From Hydrogeniiclostridium mannosilyticum (GTDB lineage Bacteria > Bacillota > Clostridia > Oscillospirales > Acutalibacteraceae): DNA of 64,000 bases. The notes beneath the pieces are model-generated. The model did not search any database. It was not told the origin of the DNA and saw nothing but the letters and a program-made list of their open reading frames with translations. Location: assembly GCF_003268275.1 (NCBI RefSeq), contig NZ_QLYR01000004.1:1-64000 (forward strand). Reading direction: 5' to 3'. Shown here piece after piece: positions 23,130 through 31,290 of this stretch (positions within the stretch are counted from its first letter, which is position 1; each line of letters opens with the position of its first letter). A program made the position numbers and the translations under genes.

Positions 23130-23612
23130 TTAATAATGGTATTGGTAGATACCGCCGATGTAATAAGGCGTACCCGGCTGTGCCTTCCTCAGAAATTCGC
23201 TCATTGTGACAGGAATTCCCGAGTCCCAGCAAACATAGTCTTCATACGCATCGCTCATTTGTTGGGAGACTTGAAAAAGCATTTCAAATATCCAGTCGAA
23301 GTCATTGATAAACCGTTCATAGGAAATAGAAGCAAGCTGTCCAGCAATTTCCTTAAAGCGCAAGTATCGAGATTCAAAATATTCGCTTTCCGGAAAATGA
23401 TCTTGGCTTAAAAGGATACAGTTTTCCCGGAGTTCTCCCAAATGGTTTTGTGACAGCCATTTCCCGAGCTGTTCAATATGCAATTTCGGATTGTCGGACA
23501 CTTCAATATGGCTTGAGATACTTGCAAGCGGCATATTGCAAACCTTAAAATCTATAAAACAATCTTCCTTGAGTATAGGAGTCTCCCTAACCAGATAGAT
23601 ATTGCTATACAT
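23130..23612 (-). CDS. Hypothetical protein
   Basis: 160 residues, acidic and helical in the middle (FINDFDWIFEMLFQVSQQM). It is 17 nt upstream of the DUF4942-like gene and downstream of a strong hairpin. The family is not recognised; antirestriction (ArdA-like) function was considered but no motif supports it. Confidence 0.6.
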   Translation of the reverse strand: MYSNIYLVRETPILKEDCFIDFKVCNMPLASISSHIEVSDNPKLHIEQLGKWLSQNHLGELRENCILLSQDHFPESEYFESRYLRFKEIAGQLASISYERFINDFDWIFEMLFQVSQQMSDAYEDYVCWDSGIPVTMSEFLRKAQPGTPYYIGGIYQYHY

Positions 23613-23643
23613 TTCTTTTCCTGCTTTCTGTAAGAAAATGAAA

Positions 23644-23674
23644 GGACAGCACAGCCGATTTGGCTATACTGTCC
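23644..23674 (-). terminator. Intergenic terminator-like hairpin
   Basis: Arms of 13 nt (23644-23656 and 23662-23674) pair with two G-U wobbles; TTTCATTTTC follows on the minus strand, 32 nt before the next start codon. Confidence 0.6.
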
Positions 23675-23698
23675 CTACTAACCTTCATTGTCCTGGAT

Positions 23699-23929
23699 TT
23701 ACGCACACATACGCAGTTCCATTGGGGCTGCTGCTACGCTGGGTACTGGCGCCGTTGACACCAGATAAACCGTATTCATGGTTTCAAACCTGACAGATAT
23801 ATCGGTAACTTCCAAAATCTCAACGACACGCGAAGTACGAATGACATCACCGCCGCGCTGGATAACAGCGCACTGTCCTTCTTTTAAAGGAAAAAGAAGA
23901 CGTCCGCTCAAGGAAATACGCTTTTTCAT
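23699..23929 (-). CDS. Small hypothetical protein
   Basis: 76 residues, predicted mostly beta (QCAVIQRGGDVIRTSRVVEI) like a small barrel. AAGGAGG lies 9 nt before the ATG. It sits after the sigma-like gene and before a hairpin. Function unknown. Confidence 0.6.
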   Translation of the reverse strand: MKKRISLSGRLLFPLKEGQCAVIQRGGDVIRTSRVVEILEVTDISVRFETMNTVYLVSTAPVPSVAAAPMELRMCA

Positions 23930-23950
23930 TCTTATTGACCTCCTTGTTTT

Positions 23951-24493
23951 TTATCCCAGTAAAACCTGGACAACCGTATCGTATGTTTCAGCCAACAGTT
24001 GCTTAATCTCATGGAAAGTAATGCGTTCCGCCTTCGCGATATCGTGCATACCGGCACCATCCAATTTCATGCGGATAATCCGCATTTCTCTGGATGGAAG
24101 CCTTTTTGCCAACGCATGGAGGATCAGCTCCGTTTCCATCTGTACCATCAGCTCATCACACCCTCCAGACATTTTTTCCAATGGAATATAAATATGTCTG
24201 ATACACATATCTTCAATATGAATTGTATCCTCCTGGGACAAAATATCCTTGGACATGTACTTATAATAATCTTTCAGGGCGCATAGCATCTTTTTCCATG
24301 CCACAGTAGCAAATTTATACTTTTGCAGTTTTTGGTTCTTGTAATACTCCTGTACCGCGCACAAATATCCAAATACCACAATATCGTAATACTGGCCCAC
24401 CGGTAAGCTGTTCTCCTTTAGGAACGCATACACTAGGTCATGGTTTTCCTCAGCAAATTTACGCTCTTCGTCCGTCAATGTTTTCATCGCCAT
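23951..24493 (-). CDS. Sigma-70-like factor of the mobile element
   Basis: 180 residues from the ATG at 24493, supported by GGAGG 8 nt upstream. Residues 20-70 resemble sigma region 2 (YDIVVFGYLCAVQEYYKNQK, then ATVAWKKM). The C-terminal part resembles region 4 with a helix-turn-helix (ALAKRLPSREMRIIRMKLDG, HDIAKAERITFHEIKQ). Elements of this group carry such factors, presumably to express their transfer or accessory genes. A hairpin stands just upstream. Confidence 0.75.
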   Translation of the reverse strand: MAMKTLTDEERKFAEENHDLVYAFLKENSLPVGQYYDIVVFGYLCAVQEYYKNQKLQKYKFATVAWKKMLCALKDYYKYMSKDILSQEDTIHIEDMCIRHIYIPLEKMSGGCDELMVQMETELILHALAKRLPSREMRIIRMKLDGAGMHDIAKAERITFHEIKQLLAETYDTVVQVLLG

Positions 24494-24517
24494 TTTTATC
24501 CCTCCAAAAATAGAAAG

Positions 24518-24547
24518 GGATACTGCCAGCTTCAATCGGCAGTATCC
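24518..24547 (-). terminator. Terminator-like hairpin before the sigma gene
   Basis: GGATACTGCC (24518-24527) pairs perfectly with GGCAGTATCC (24538-24547); CTTTCTATTTTT follows on the minus strand, 25 nt before the start codon. Confidence 0.6.
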
Positions 24548-24592
24548 TCTCCTTGCGCTTTCCGCACGGCAGGGCCGCGCGCATAATTTTCT

Positions 24593-25426
24593 TTATGCCG
24601 GCAAAGCTTCCCGATCCCCGTCAATTGTTTCTGGGCCAGAAATCGCAAAATGCTCCCCGTTCTCCACTGTTGAATAACGGGAATCCTGTTCATACACACT
24701 TTCCGACTCTATCCGTGTTTCTGAATCTGCGGCGCGCTGCTGAAGCAGCATTTTAATCTGCTCCCGGAAATTATCTGCATATTGCTTTACCTGTGCCAGT
24801 TCTTCCCCCGAGAAGTCATACAGCTTCCGGAATGTCGCTACGCTGTAAGTATTCGAGCCGTTATCTACACGCTTCAACCCAATCTCCACAACGCTGCTCC
24901 AAGCAGGGCGGCGACGGGAAACAAAAGATACGTTCATAAAATCGCTGAACGGGCGGATACTTGTAGGCGGAAGGGAAAGCAGGATAGGCATATATTCTCC
25001 ACTGCGAAGGATATACAGATGCCGCATATTCTTGCAGGCTTTGCCTTTTCCGTCTGTACCGAATTTATTCAGTTCGCACAGAGCGCAAGCACCTCCTGGT
25101 GTGCCAATCCCCAGTTTTCCGTCCACGGAAGAGCACAAAGGCGCTACGTTATCGTCATATTCCGAACCCTCCGGCCAGTAAGCACCGGCCTGGTGGTTGT
25201 AAACGATAACGCCTTTCAGTGTCTTCTCATAATCCGGGTTCTCGGGATCGTCTCCAGGTATCTCAAACTGGAGTGTGCCACCAGCAGGAATTTTCACACG
25301 CTGAAAACTCATCTGCAAACCGTCAAAATCTTCTGACAACTCTTCATTGGAAAAATCGCTCTCGATCATAGCAGGAAAAGTGAAGTTTTTGGCCTCAGCC
25401 AGAGCATTTTCGTTGTTGTAAGTCAT
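24593..25426 (-). CDS. Hypothetical element protein with SSB-like C-terminal tail
   Basis: 277 residues from the ATG at 25426, set by AGGAGG 8 nt upstream. A beta-rich N-terminal domain (about 30-90) is followed by a Cys cluster (ACALCELNKFG, then C in KACKNM) that may bind zinc, and a helical segment (ELAQVKQYADNFREQIKMLL). The last residues, TIDGDREALPA, closely match the tail of the element's SSB (VIDGEREPLPE). This suggests both bind the same partner. A DNA-binding or recombination role is plausible but unproven. Confidence 0.65.
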   Translation of the reverse strand: MTYNNENALAEAKNFTFPAMIESDFSNEELSEDFDGLQMSFQRVKIPAGGTLQFEIPGDDPENPDYEKTLKGVIVYNHQAGAYWPEGSEYDDNVAPLCSSVDGKLGIGTPGGACALCELNKFGTDGKGKACKNMRHLYILRSGEYMPILLSLPPTSIRPFSDFMNVSFVSRRRPAWSSVVEIGLKRVDNGSNTYSVATFRKLYDFSGEELAQVKQYADNFREQIKMLLQQRAADSETRIESESVYEQDSRYSTVENGEHFAISGPETIDGDREALPA

Positions 25427-25462
25427 AATCAAATCCTCCTAATTATTGTTTTAATGCGGCCA

Positions 25463-26473
25463 TCACGCCGCCATTTGGTTGATGCTGTTCCATCTTTTCG
25501 CTGGCATTGACAGAATGTTATAGCCGATGCTTTCCAAATCAGTCGCGCGGTCGTAGCTTTCCACATCTTGGCTGTACCGTGTAACCGCGTTGGCAAGCCC
25601 ATAAAGCGTCAGGTCCTTGCCCTCGATCAGATGCTGCAATACACCGGGATGTTCCTCGTCTGTAATACCGAAATCACGGCTTGCCAGACGGACTACCTCC
25701 GGCACATTTGCCGTATTCATTTTAGCGTTCGCCGCTTCCTGCATCATGCCGACAACCCGGCTGAAATTCGCTTCATCTACCGCCGCTCGGACAGTATCCT
25801 GAACTTTCAGTAAAAAAGCATGGTCGTCAGCTGCCAACGTCTCGGCGGAATAAAGCTGGAAGTTTTCCTCCGCTGAATTGATACGGCCTATATGATTTCG
25901 TCTGGTAACGGCGTCGTTCACCACCATACCATTGCTGCATACAAGACGGTAGATCAACGGCTGTATATTGACTGATCCAAGCCCCACTTCGCTGTTGCTG
26001 ATAATAAGGCCGGCCTGCACGATATCTCCTGGTACAACCTCCTGTTGCAGCCGAGGATTTACCACCTTGATATACATACGGTCTTCCGTAATCTGGCAGC
26101 TTTCAAAGCGGGCATCTTTGATTTCGCTGATAATGGGTAAAACTGCCTCCGCTATCTGCAAGTGATCCATACGCAGGTAGCGGTTGCTCAGAAAAGCTCT
26201 CGCCCTACCGTCTAAAACACGCAGCATCCGTTGTGAATCCGAACGCTCAAACCAGCTATTGACGTTGGTGCTGAGCAAATCCGGGTTTTCCTCCCGCATT
26301 TTCGTATAGTATTTTGCAGGAATGGAAAGATGTGTCCCGATCTGCCGATGCGCATTTGGTCCAATATCCAAAGGTTCGATACGGTCTCCGGCGTTTTCAT
26401 CCAAGATACGCAAAACAACATCAGAGCCGGAGGGTTCCATTTGCAAGCGGTGGGTGTTGACAATATAATCCAC
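25463..26473 (-). CDS. DUF932 domain protein, 5' end interrupted by a stop codon
   Basis: 336 residues from the GTG at 26473. The DUF932 core spans most of the protein (GPNAHRQIGTHLSIPAKYY, NRYLRMDHLQIAEAVLP, RLVCSNGMVV). Proteins of this family are typical of phages and conjugative elements; the role is unclear. The frame continues upstream through a TAA at 26486-26488 to an ATG at 26536 with a good Shine-Dalgarno, so the natural N-terminus appears to have been lost or made conditional. Translation from the GTG lacks a strong ribosome-binding site. Confidence 0.75.
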   Translation of the reverse strand: MDYIVNTHRLQMEPSGSDVVLRILDENAGDRIEPLDIGPNAHRQIGTHLSIPAKYYTKMREENPDLLSTNVNSWFERSDSQRMLRVLDGRARAFLSNRYLRMDHLQIAEAVLPIISEIKDARFESCQITEDRMYIKVVNPRLQQEVVPGDIVQAGLIISNSEVGLGSVNIQPLIYRLVCSNGMVVNDAVTRRNHIGRINSAEENFQLYSAETLAADDHAFLLKVQDTVRAAVDEANFSRVVGMMQEAANAKMNTANVPEVVRLASRDFGITDEEHPGVLQHLIEGKDLTLYGLANAVTRYSQDVESYDRATDLESIGYNILSMPAKRWNSINQMAA

Positions 26474-26485
26474 CTTAGAATCCTT

Positions 26486-26536
26486 TTAACGAAGAATTTC
26501 CGCCGCCAGCTCTTGGATTGTCAATCCGGATTTCAT
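26486..26536 (-). pseudogene. Detached first 16 codons of the DUF932 gene
   Basis: From an ATG at 26536 (GGAG 9 nt upstream) the frame encodes MKSGLTIQELAAEILR, then TAA, then KDSKVDYIVNTHRLQ in the same frame. A CAA-to-TAA change would restore an uninterrupted gene. Confidence 0.65.
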
Positions 26537-26568
26537 TATCCATCACTCCTTTTTTCTGATTTTCCTTT

Positions 26569-27375
26569 TCACCAGGACAGCTCCATACCTCCCTCGGTAA
26601 TATCGGCCGCCAGCCCTTCTCGCTCAAAAACCTTTACAAGCCTCGGCCAGTAGGTCCTCTCAGGCACAGTTTCAAACGCGGGACGGGTAATTTCGGAATC
26701 CGCCTGTGTAATGGCGATTTCTCCGTTGTCCCGGATTGTCAGACTGTGATGGCCGCGTGAATGCAGATCAGCAATTAACCCTTCCAGTACGTTTCGTCCC
26801 TGTTTCTCATACCAAATCTGCGGGTCTACCGGAGATTGTTGCTGGGGGATGGTTTTCTTTTCCCCCGAAACCTGCTGTACTTCTGCCATCGGCACGATTT
26901 TCAGCAATGAACAGCTAATATCGGCCTTCTGGTCAAAACTAATATCGGCATAGTTAAAATCCGGTACACCGTACAGTTGAATCCTGCCCGTCCCGCCCTT
27001 AGCGATGATTTTCTCAGGAAATTCTTCCAACCACTGCCAGGTTGCTTCCGGATAGGCTGACTGTAAATAGGCAGAAATACGGAAGTTTACATGACGAAGT
27101 AGAACAAGGCCCACCGGATCGGAAAGGTCCGGAATAGACAGTGCTTTCTTAGGAAGTTGCTGTTTTCTCTTTTTACGCAGCTTCCGCGCATCGTAGCGGT
27201 ATTTCTGTGCTTTGAGATAGGGAAGCAGAAATTTTATTGCCGCCCATACCGCCCACATTGCAAAAATACTGCTCAGAAGCCAGATTTGTATGTCCCCCCG
27301 GATAAAGGCCATGACCGCCAATACCGCAACGATCAGAACCGATACGCTTGACCAGAGACTTGTTTTCTTATTCAT
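26569..27375 (-). CDS. Membrane-anchored hypothetical protein
   Basis: 268 residues from the ATG at 27375, which has GAGAGG about 8 nt upstream; the ATG at 27384 touches that site. Two membrane helices (about 8-27 and 32-52) are followed by a strongly basic stretch (KYRYDARKLRKKRKQQLPKK) and a soluble domain of about 190 residues with no recognised family. It lies between ssb and DUF932 and may tether element proteins to the membrane. Confidence 0.65.
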   Translation of the reverse strand: MNKKTSLWSSVSVLIVAVLAVMAFIRGDIQIWLLSSIFAMWAVWAAIKFLLPYLKAQKYRYDARKLRKKRKQQLPKKALSIPDLSDPVGLVLLRHVNFRISAYLQSAYPEATWQWLEEFPEKIIAKGGTGRIQLYGVPDFNYADISFDQKADISCSLLKIVPMAEVQQVSGEKKTIPQQQSPVDPQIWYEKQGRNVLEGLIADLHSRGHHSLTIRDNGEIAITQADSEITRPAFETVPERTYWPRLVKVFEREGLAADITEGGMELSW

Positions 27376-27410
27376 TTGTTTCATCCTCTCTAAAAATCTT
27401 TCCGTAAAAT

Positions 27411-27460
27411 AAAAAAAGAGGGACTATATGCGTCCCATTCTGAAACACATACAGTCCCTC
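27411..27460 (-). terminator. Intrinsic terminator after ssb
   Basis: GAGGGACTATATGC (27418-27431) pairs with CATACAGTCCCTC (27448-27460); seven T follow on the minus strand. It stands between ssb and the membrane-protein gene, so downstream expression needs read-through or another promoter. Confidence 0.8.
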
Positions 27461-27473
27461 TCGGCGCCGAAAT

Positions 27474-27887
27474 TCATTCCGGCAATGGTTCTCTTTCCCC
27501 GTCGATCACTGATGAAATAATTTCCGGTGATTCGGCGTTTTTGCTTTCCAAGGCTTTATTATCCGCCTTGTTTGTACCGGTCGGTACAAAACCCCAGTTA
27601 TCCAGCAGCACTTTCAGCCGTTTATCCACAGTAATACCGTCCCGTCTGGTAAATACCTCCAGCTCCAGGAAACCGGATGCCCAGATAACGCTGCCTTTCT
27701 TTACATGGGCCCGGACGATCCTTTCGGCATCGCCGCCCATCGCGCAAATTTGAAGGTATTGCGTCCTGCTGTGCTCCTTATTGCCGATATTCTCAGCAAT
27801 GTCAAAGCGCGCATACGGATGCCTGTTGATGCTGGTCTTCAATTCTAAATCAGCGGTTACCCGACCGATTACATAGGCCTGTGCCAT
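27474..27887 (-). CDS. ssb: Single-stranded DNA-binding protein of the element
   Basis: 137 residues from the ATG at 27887 with AAAGGAG 6 nt upstream. Residues 1-100 form the OB fold (MAQAYVIGRVTADLELK at the start, GSVIWASGFLELEVF in the middle). The C-terminus lacks the usual DDDIPF tip and ends VIDGEREPLPE, shared with the protein at 24593-25426. It is the first gene after a perfect-consensus promoter. It should coat ssDNA during element replication or transfer. Confidence 0.88.
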   Translation of the reverse strand: MAQAYVIGRVTADLELKTSINRHPYARFDIAENIGNKEHSRTQYLQICAMGGDAERIVRAHVKKGSVIWASGFLELEVFTRRDGITVDKRLKVLLDNWGFVPTGTNKADNKALESKNAESPEIISSVIDGEREPLPE

Positions 27888-27926
27888 TTTGCTCCTTTCT
27901 GCCTTTCGGCTAAAATATCTATATAT

Positions 27927-27983
27927 AAAAAAGCGCCGGCACACAGTTTTCGCCCCTATAAGGCAAAACCGTACTGTCGGCAC
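27927..27983 (-). terminator. Leader hairpin with T-run before ssb
   Basis: Imperfect arms at 27933-27955 and 27962-27983 share GCCGxCA and AGTTTT/AAAAC segments; six T follow on the minus strand. It lies in the transcribed leader and may attenuate ssb expression. Confidence 0.55.
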
Positions 27984-28093
27984 TTTGAATACAAACTTAA
28001 CAAACGTGTGCAATGTGGAAACATTTCCCACGATACAAGCAAATATGCCTGTAAATCCTGACGGATTACGCACAAAAAATCAATTACAATGGT

Positions 28094-28122
28094 ATTATAA
28101 CACTGTATATTGTGTTTGTCAA
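28094..28122 (-). promoter_or_regulatory. Perfect consensus promoter TTGACA-N17-TATAAT
   Basis: The -35 TTGACA (28117-28122) and -10 TATAAT (28094-28099) match SigA consensus at every position with a 17-nt spacer, reading toward ssb. The spacer contains an ACAC...GTGT inverted repeat, a possible repressor site that would keep so strong a promoter in check. Confidence 0.85.
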
Positions 28123-28189
28123 GTGTATTTACTCTATATATAGATATTTCGCTGTGATTCTGTTCGTAGAAAAATTTGTTGATGGCCCC

Positions 28190-29452
28190 TCATATCAGCC
28201 ATGCGGGAATATACCAGTTTTTCTTGTCAATCGGGATTATGTCGGAGGAAAGGCATATCACCGCTCCTGTACCGATTGTGGTTTTCAAATGGGCTGCGCC
28301 CGAAAAACTATCTTCATCAGACGGTTCCTCCTCAATCGGGGACAGCACCGAAAAGTTTTTGACTGCATCCTTCGGGGCACTCCCTTTCTTTATCTCTATC
28401 GGATATACCGTCCCATCCTGATAGATAATCAGGTCAATCTCTTTCTTGTTGTTGTCCCGGTAGAAATAAAGCGGTGGCCGCTTGCCTGCATTCAGATAGC
28501 TCTTATAGATCTCCGACACCACCCAGGTTTCAAAGAACTGGCCGCTCATAGAACTGTTTTCCAGCACCGCCGCGCTGCCCCAGCCCATCAGGTGGGCACA
28601 CAGGCCCGTGTCGAGGAAGTACATCCGTGGCGCCTTAATAACCCGTTTAAGAGCATTGTTAGAGTAGGCGGGAATCAGGGCGACAATTCCGGAAGAAACC
28701 AAAATAGAAAGCCAGCTTTTTGCGGTCGGCGCCGATACGCCCACCTCCTGCGCCAAAGCCTCGTAGTTGACATTGGTGGCTGTCCTTGCCGCCACTACCT
28801 TAATAAAGTTCAAGAAAGCCATTTCATTGGCAACCTGTCCCAGATCGCGGATATCCCTGCTTAAATAGGTCTCCAAATACGACTCGAAAAAGGTTTCCAG
28901 ATTCACTCCTTCGATTTCATACAAGTGAGGCATGGAGCCTTTATAGATACGTTCAAACACTTCTGCCACCGTCATGGGCTGCGTTGTTTGCAATCGTTCC
29001 AAAAGGCTTTCCACATGGACCTCAAACGGGGGAAGGTGCTGCCCCCGGATCTCGCTGTTAGACAATCCCAGCATCGGAACAATTCCTACCCGGCCGGCTA
29101 AACTTTCGGTTACATTTTTCATCATCCGGAACATCTGCGAGCCGGTCAGCCAGAAATCTCCCGGGCGTTTATGCTCATCCACCAGTATTTTGATATACGG
29201 GAAAAGCTCGGGCGCATATTGCGCTTCATCAATCAGTACCGGCGGCGAATACCGCTGTAAAAACAATTCTGGATCAGCAATCGCCATAGATCGAATCGTC
29301 GGATTGTCCAAAGATACCTTTTTGCGTCCCGGTTCCATCATGCTTTCCAGCAGCGTCGATTTTCCGACCTGCCGGGGGCCGGTTACCAGCAACACCGGAA
29401 AAGTCGCATTGATATTTTCGATGGTGGAGCGCACGGTTCTCTCAAAAAACAT
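28190..29452 (-). CDS. AAA_14/DUF4143 ATP-binding protein
   Basis: 420 residues from the ATG at 29452 (GAGAGG 7 nt upstream). Walker A GPRQVGKST (about 25-33), Walker B VLIDEAQ (about 72-78) and a sensor segment FWLTGSQ lie in the AAA_14 domain; a winged helix and DUF4143 follow (YLSRDIRDLG; RMYFLDTGLCAHLMG). The DUF4143 end shows FYRDNNKKEIDLII and PIEIKKG, a nuclease-like E-D-x-K pattern. The family is widespread in gut bacteria and of unclear role. It has its own promoter. Confidence 0.85.
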   Translation of the reverse strand: MFFERTVRSTIENINATFPVLLVTGPRQVGKSTLLESMMEPGRKKVSLDNPTIRSMAIADPELFLQRYSPPVLIDEAQYAPELFPYIKILVDEHKRPGDFWLTGSQMFRMMKNVTESLAGRVGIVPMLGLSNSEIRGQHLPPFEVHVESLLERLQTTQPMTVAEVFERIYKGSMPHLYEIEGVNLETFFESYLETYLSRDIRDLGQVANEMAFLNFIKVVAARTATNVNYEALAQEVGVSAPTAKSWLSILVSSGIVALIPAYSNNALKRVIKAPRMYFLDTGLCAHLMGWGSAAVLENSSMSGQFFETWVVSEIYKSYLNAGKRPPLYFYRDNNKKEIDLIIYQDGTVYPIEIKKGSAPKDAVKNFSVLSPIEEEPSDEDSFSGAAHLKTTIGTGAVICLSSDIIPIDKKNWYIPAWLI

Positions 29453-29525
29453 CAGCACACCTCTCTTCTGAATATAGTATATACTTGCACATCAGATTTT
29501 ATACAAATCTAAAATGACACTTTAG

Positions 29526-29554
29526 ATTATACTATATCCAACCCGCTTAGTCAA
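29526..29554 (-). promoter_or_regulatory. Promoter TTGACT-N17-TATAAT
   Basis: The -35 TTGACT (29549-29554) and -10 TATAAT (29526-29531) read toward the AAA_14 gene. The region downstream carries inverted repeats (AGATTT...AAATCT, ATATAGTATA...TATACTATAT) likely to be operators. The promoter overlaps the 3' end of a small ORF. Confidence 0.75.
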
Positions 29555-29693
29555 GCGTAAGTGGGTGTGTTTTGAGGTGGCCTTTTGCTCTACGTCTAAT
29601 CAGAAATTCGCTGTCTCCATACTCGTTCATGATTTTCAGCATTTCATCGTAATCCGACGGATCAAAATTCAATAGCTTCTTTTGGCTTTTCAT
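29547..29693 (-). CDS. Small hypothetical ORF
   Basis: 48 residues (starts MKSQKKLLNFDPSDYDEML), overlapping the end of the AbiEi-like remnant by 32 nt. The overlap and protein-like composition suggest a real second cistron of that unit. In AbiE systems a toxin follows AbiEi, but this is far too short for AbiEii and is not recognised. Confidence 0.4.
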   Translation of the reverse strand: MKSQKKLLNFDPSDYDEMLKIMNEYGDSEFLIRRRAKGHLKTHPLTLD

Positions 29694-30177
29694 ACTTGTC
29701 CTCTCTTCCTGCCACATGAGCAAGCTTCATAATCGTATTTCCGTTATAATGGGCGTCGGCCAGATGTAGGAGCATACCGTAATCCAGATTTCTTGCCTGA
29801 ACATACCGACCAAGCAGCAAATAGGGATCTTCTGCGTCCACTGGCACGTCGTCATACATATTGAGCAAATCCAAAAACTGAAGATAAAAACGGTTTTCCC
29901 GGTTCACGGGAGTCCGTGGGGCGCGAACGGTGATACCAAGCGTATCATCCCGTTTGGCTCTGTGCTGTGCGTTGTTGGAAACAAAAGTCCTTTCAGCAGG
30001 TATAAGTGTAGTAAGGCCCAGCCTGTGCATCACCGCAGCGCCTGTCTCATACCCGTTCCCATCCTTTAGATATTTCAGCTCAATCAACTTTTCCCTGTCA
30101 ATGCCAGTTTCTCCAAAAACGGTACCCTTTGTCACATAGTAAATGCCTCTAGTAAAAGGACGAAGGTTAGGACACAT
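29662..30177 (-). pseudogene. Truncated AbiEi/DUF6088-like antitoxin
   Basis: 171 residues matching the middle and end of AbiEi-type antitoxins (RGIYYVTKGTVFGE, GYETGAAVMHRLGLTT). The N-terminal winged helix expected before RGIYY is missing: the frame begins 20 nt after the stop of the ADP-ribosyltransferase gene, and no ribosome-binding site is present. The likely cause is a deletion joining two mobile segments. Confidence 0.65.
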
Positions 30178-30197
30178 ATCTGCATCAATCAGCCGTT

Positions 30198-31120
30198 TTA
30201 TTGCGACAGCCGCCGCGCAGGCTTTTTTTCCTCCATTTCATAAACTATTATCTCATCCTTTATAGAAGAGCTTAACACCCTAAATACGGTTTTGCGGGCA
30301 AAAAGAACCTCTCCTTCTTCTTCATTATACTTTCGTAAATCTCGTCCTGTAAAAGACTTGATTTTCAATATTATACTTGGATTTTCAGAATACCCGGCGT
30401 TTACAGAAGTAGAAGTATAAGCGTCATATATAACATCGTTTCCAAGCATATGCTTGCTTACAAAATCCAACGCTTCTTCATCGTTGCTAAAATTCAGCGT
30501 TCTCAGAACTCCCCCTTGATATACCGGCAGCTTTTTCAATGCAGAATCCATTAGCTGTATGGTTCTTTCTTCGTATGGTTCAAGAGGCATTTTCTCACGA
30601 AGTTTGGCATTTAGGATGTAACTACCACCACTTATGTATTCCATAACTGCAGCTTCTTCTTTTTCATTCAGTATAGCAAAATTTGATGAATTATCAAGCT
30701 GTTTTTTATATTCTTCCTTCAGCTCCTGATACCGCTGGGAATTCGCCTGTTTACCTCTCCTGAAATCTGAAAACCTGGCATAGGCCTCGTCCGGGAGGGC
30801 GCGCCTGTACGTTTCCCATTCCCGGCGGTCGGCGTTCCTTGCCCGGTTGACGGCCTGCTCTTTGGCGTACGCCTTGCGCTCCGCGTCGCTGCGGGTGTCC
30901 TGGAAAGGCTGCATGCTATGCCGGGATAATTTCTCCAGTTCCGCTTTTGTATAGGCCCGTGGCGGCTTAATAATAAAGCAGCCGCTCAGCACCATCTGCC
31001 GCACAAGCTCCGGCGTGGCCCGGCGAAGCTTCTTCAGTTCCGCGGAAACCTGCTTTAATATCTGCCTTTCATAAGCCGCCGCCTCCCGGGCAACGCTTTT
31101 TCGCGGGGATCAATGGGCAT
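30198..31120 (-). pseudogene. ADP-ribosyltransferase with phage head-protein-like N-terminus, frameshifted
   Basis: Residues from 31004 onward are open for 268 codons. The C-terminal 110 residues show the R-S-E ADP-ribosyltransferase pattern: VLRTL, YTSTS and an E-x-E in EEEGEVLF. The N-terminal part is charged and helical (RKAYAKEQAVNRARNADRRE), as in phage minor head proteins that carry such a domain. A matching 5' end (MPIDPREKALP) starts at an ATG at 31120 but is in another frame; one missing base near 31090 would explain the break. The catalytic part is intact, so an internal start could still give an enzyme. Confidence 0.65.
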
Positions 31121-31137
31121 AAAAATACCGCCTTGCC

Positions 31138-31290
31138 TTACGGCTTAGCGGCTTTTTTGAGGTGTTCTTCATATGCTTGTTTTAACGTTTCAAGTAATCT
31201 CTCGCGATCCATATGCCCGTCAAAGACCATTTCATCAATCGTATATGGTTTCACAGGGGGCTTCTTATCCTTTTTGGTATCTATATCCAT
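31138..31290 (-). CDS. Small acidic/basic hypothetical protein of phage type
   Basis: 50 residues (MDIDTKKDKKPPVKPYTIDE at the start) with an alternating charged helix at the end. It sits 17 nt upstream of the broken ADP-ribosyltransferase gene and likely shared a transcript with it. Function unknown. Confidence 0.5.
   Translation of the reverse strand: MDIDTKKDKKPPVKPYTIDEMVFDGHMDRERLLETLKQAYEEHLKKAAKP

Larger units (their letters stand above)
27888..28189 (-). other. 302-nt promoter and leader region of the element operon
   Basis: It contains the promoter at 28094-28122, an imperfect palindrome GTGGAAACATTTCCCAC near 28013-28029, and a long terminator-like hairpin just before ssb. No gene was seen. 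Confidence 0.65.
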
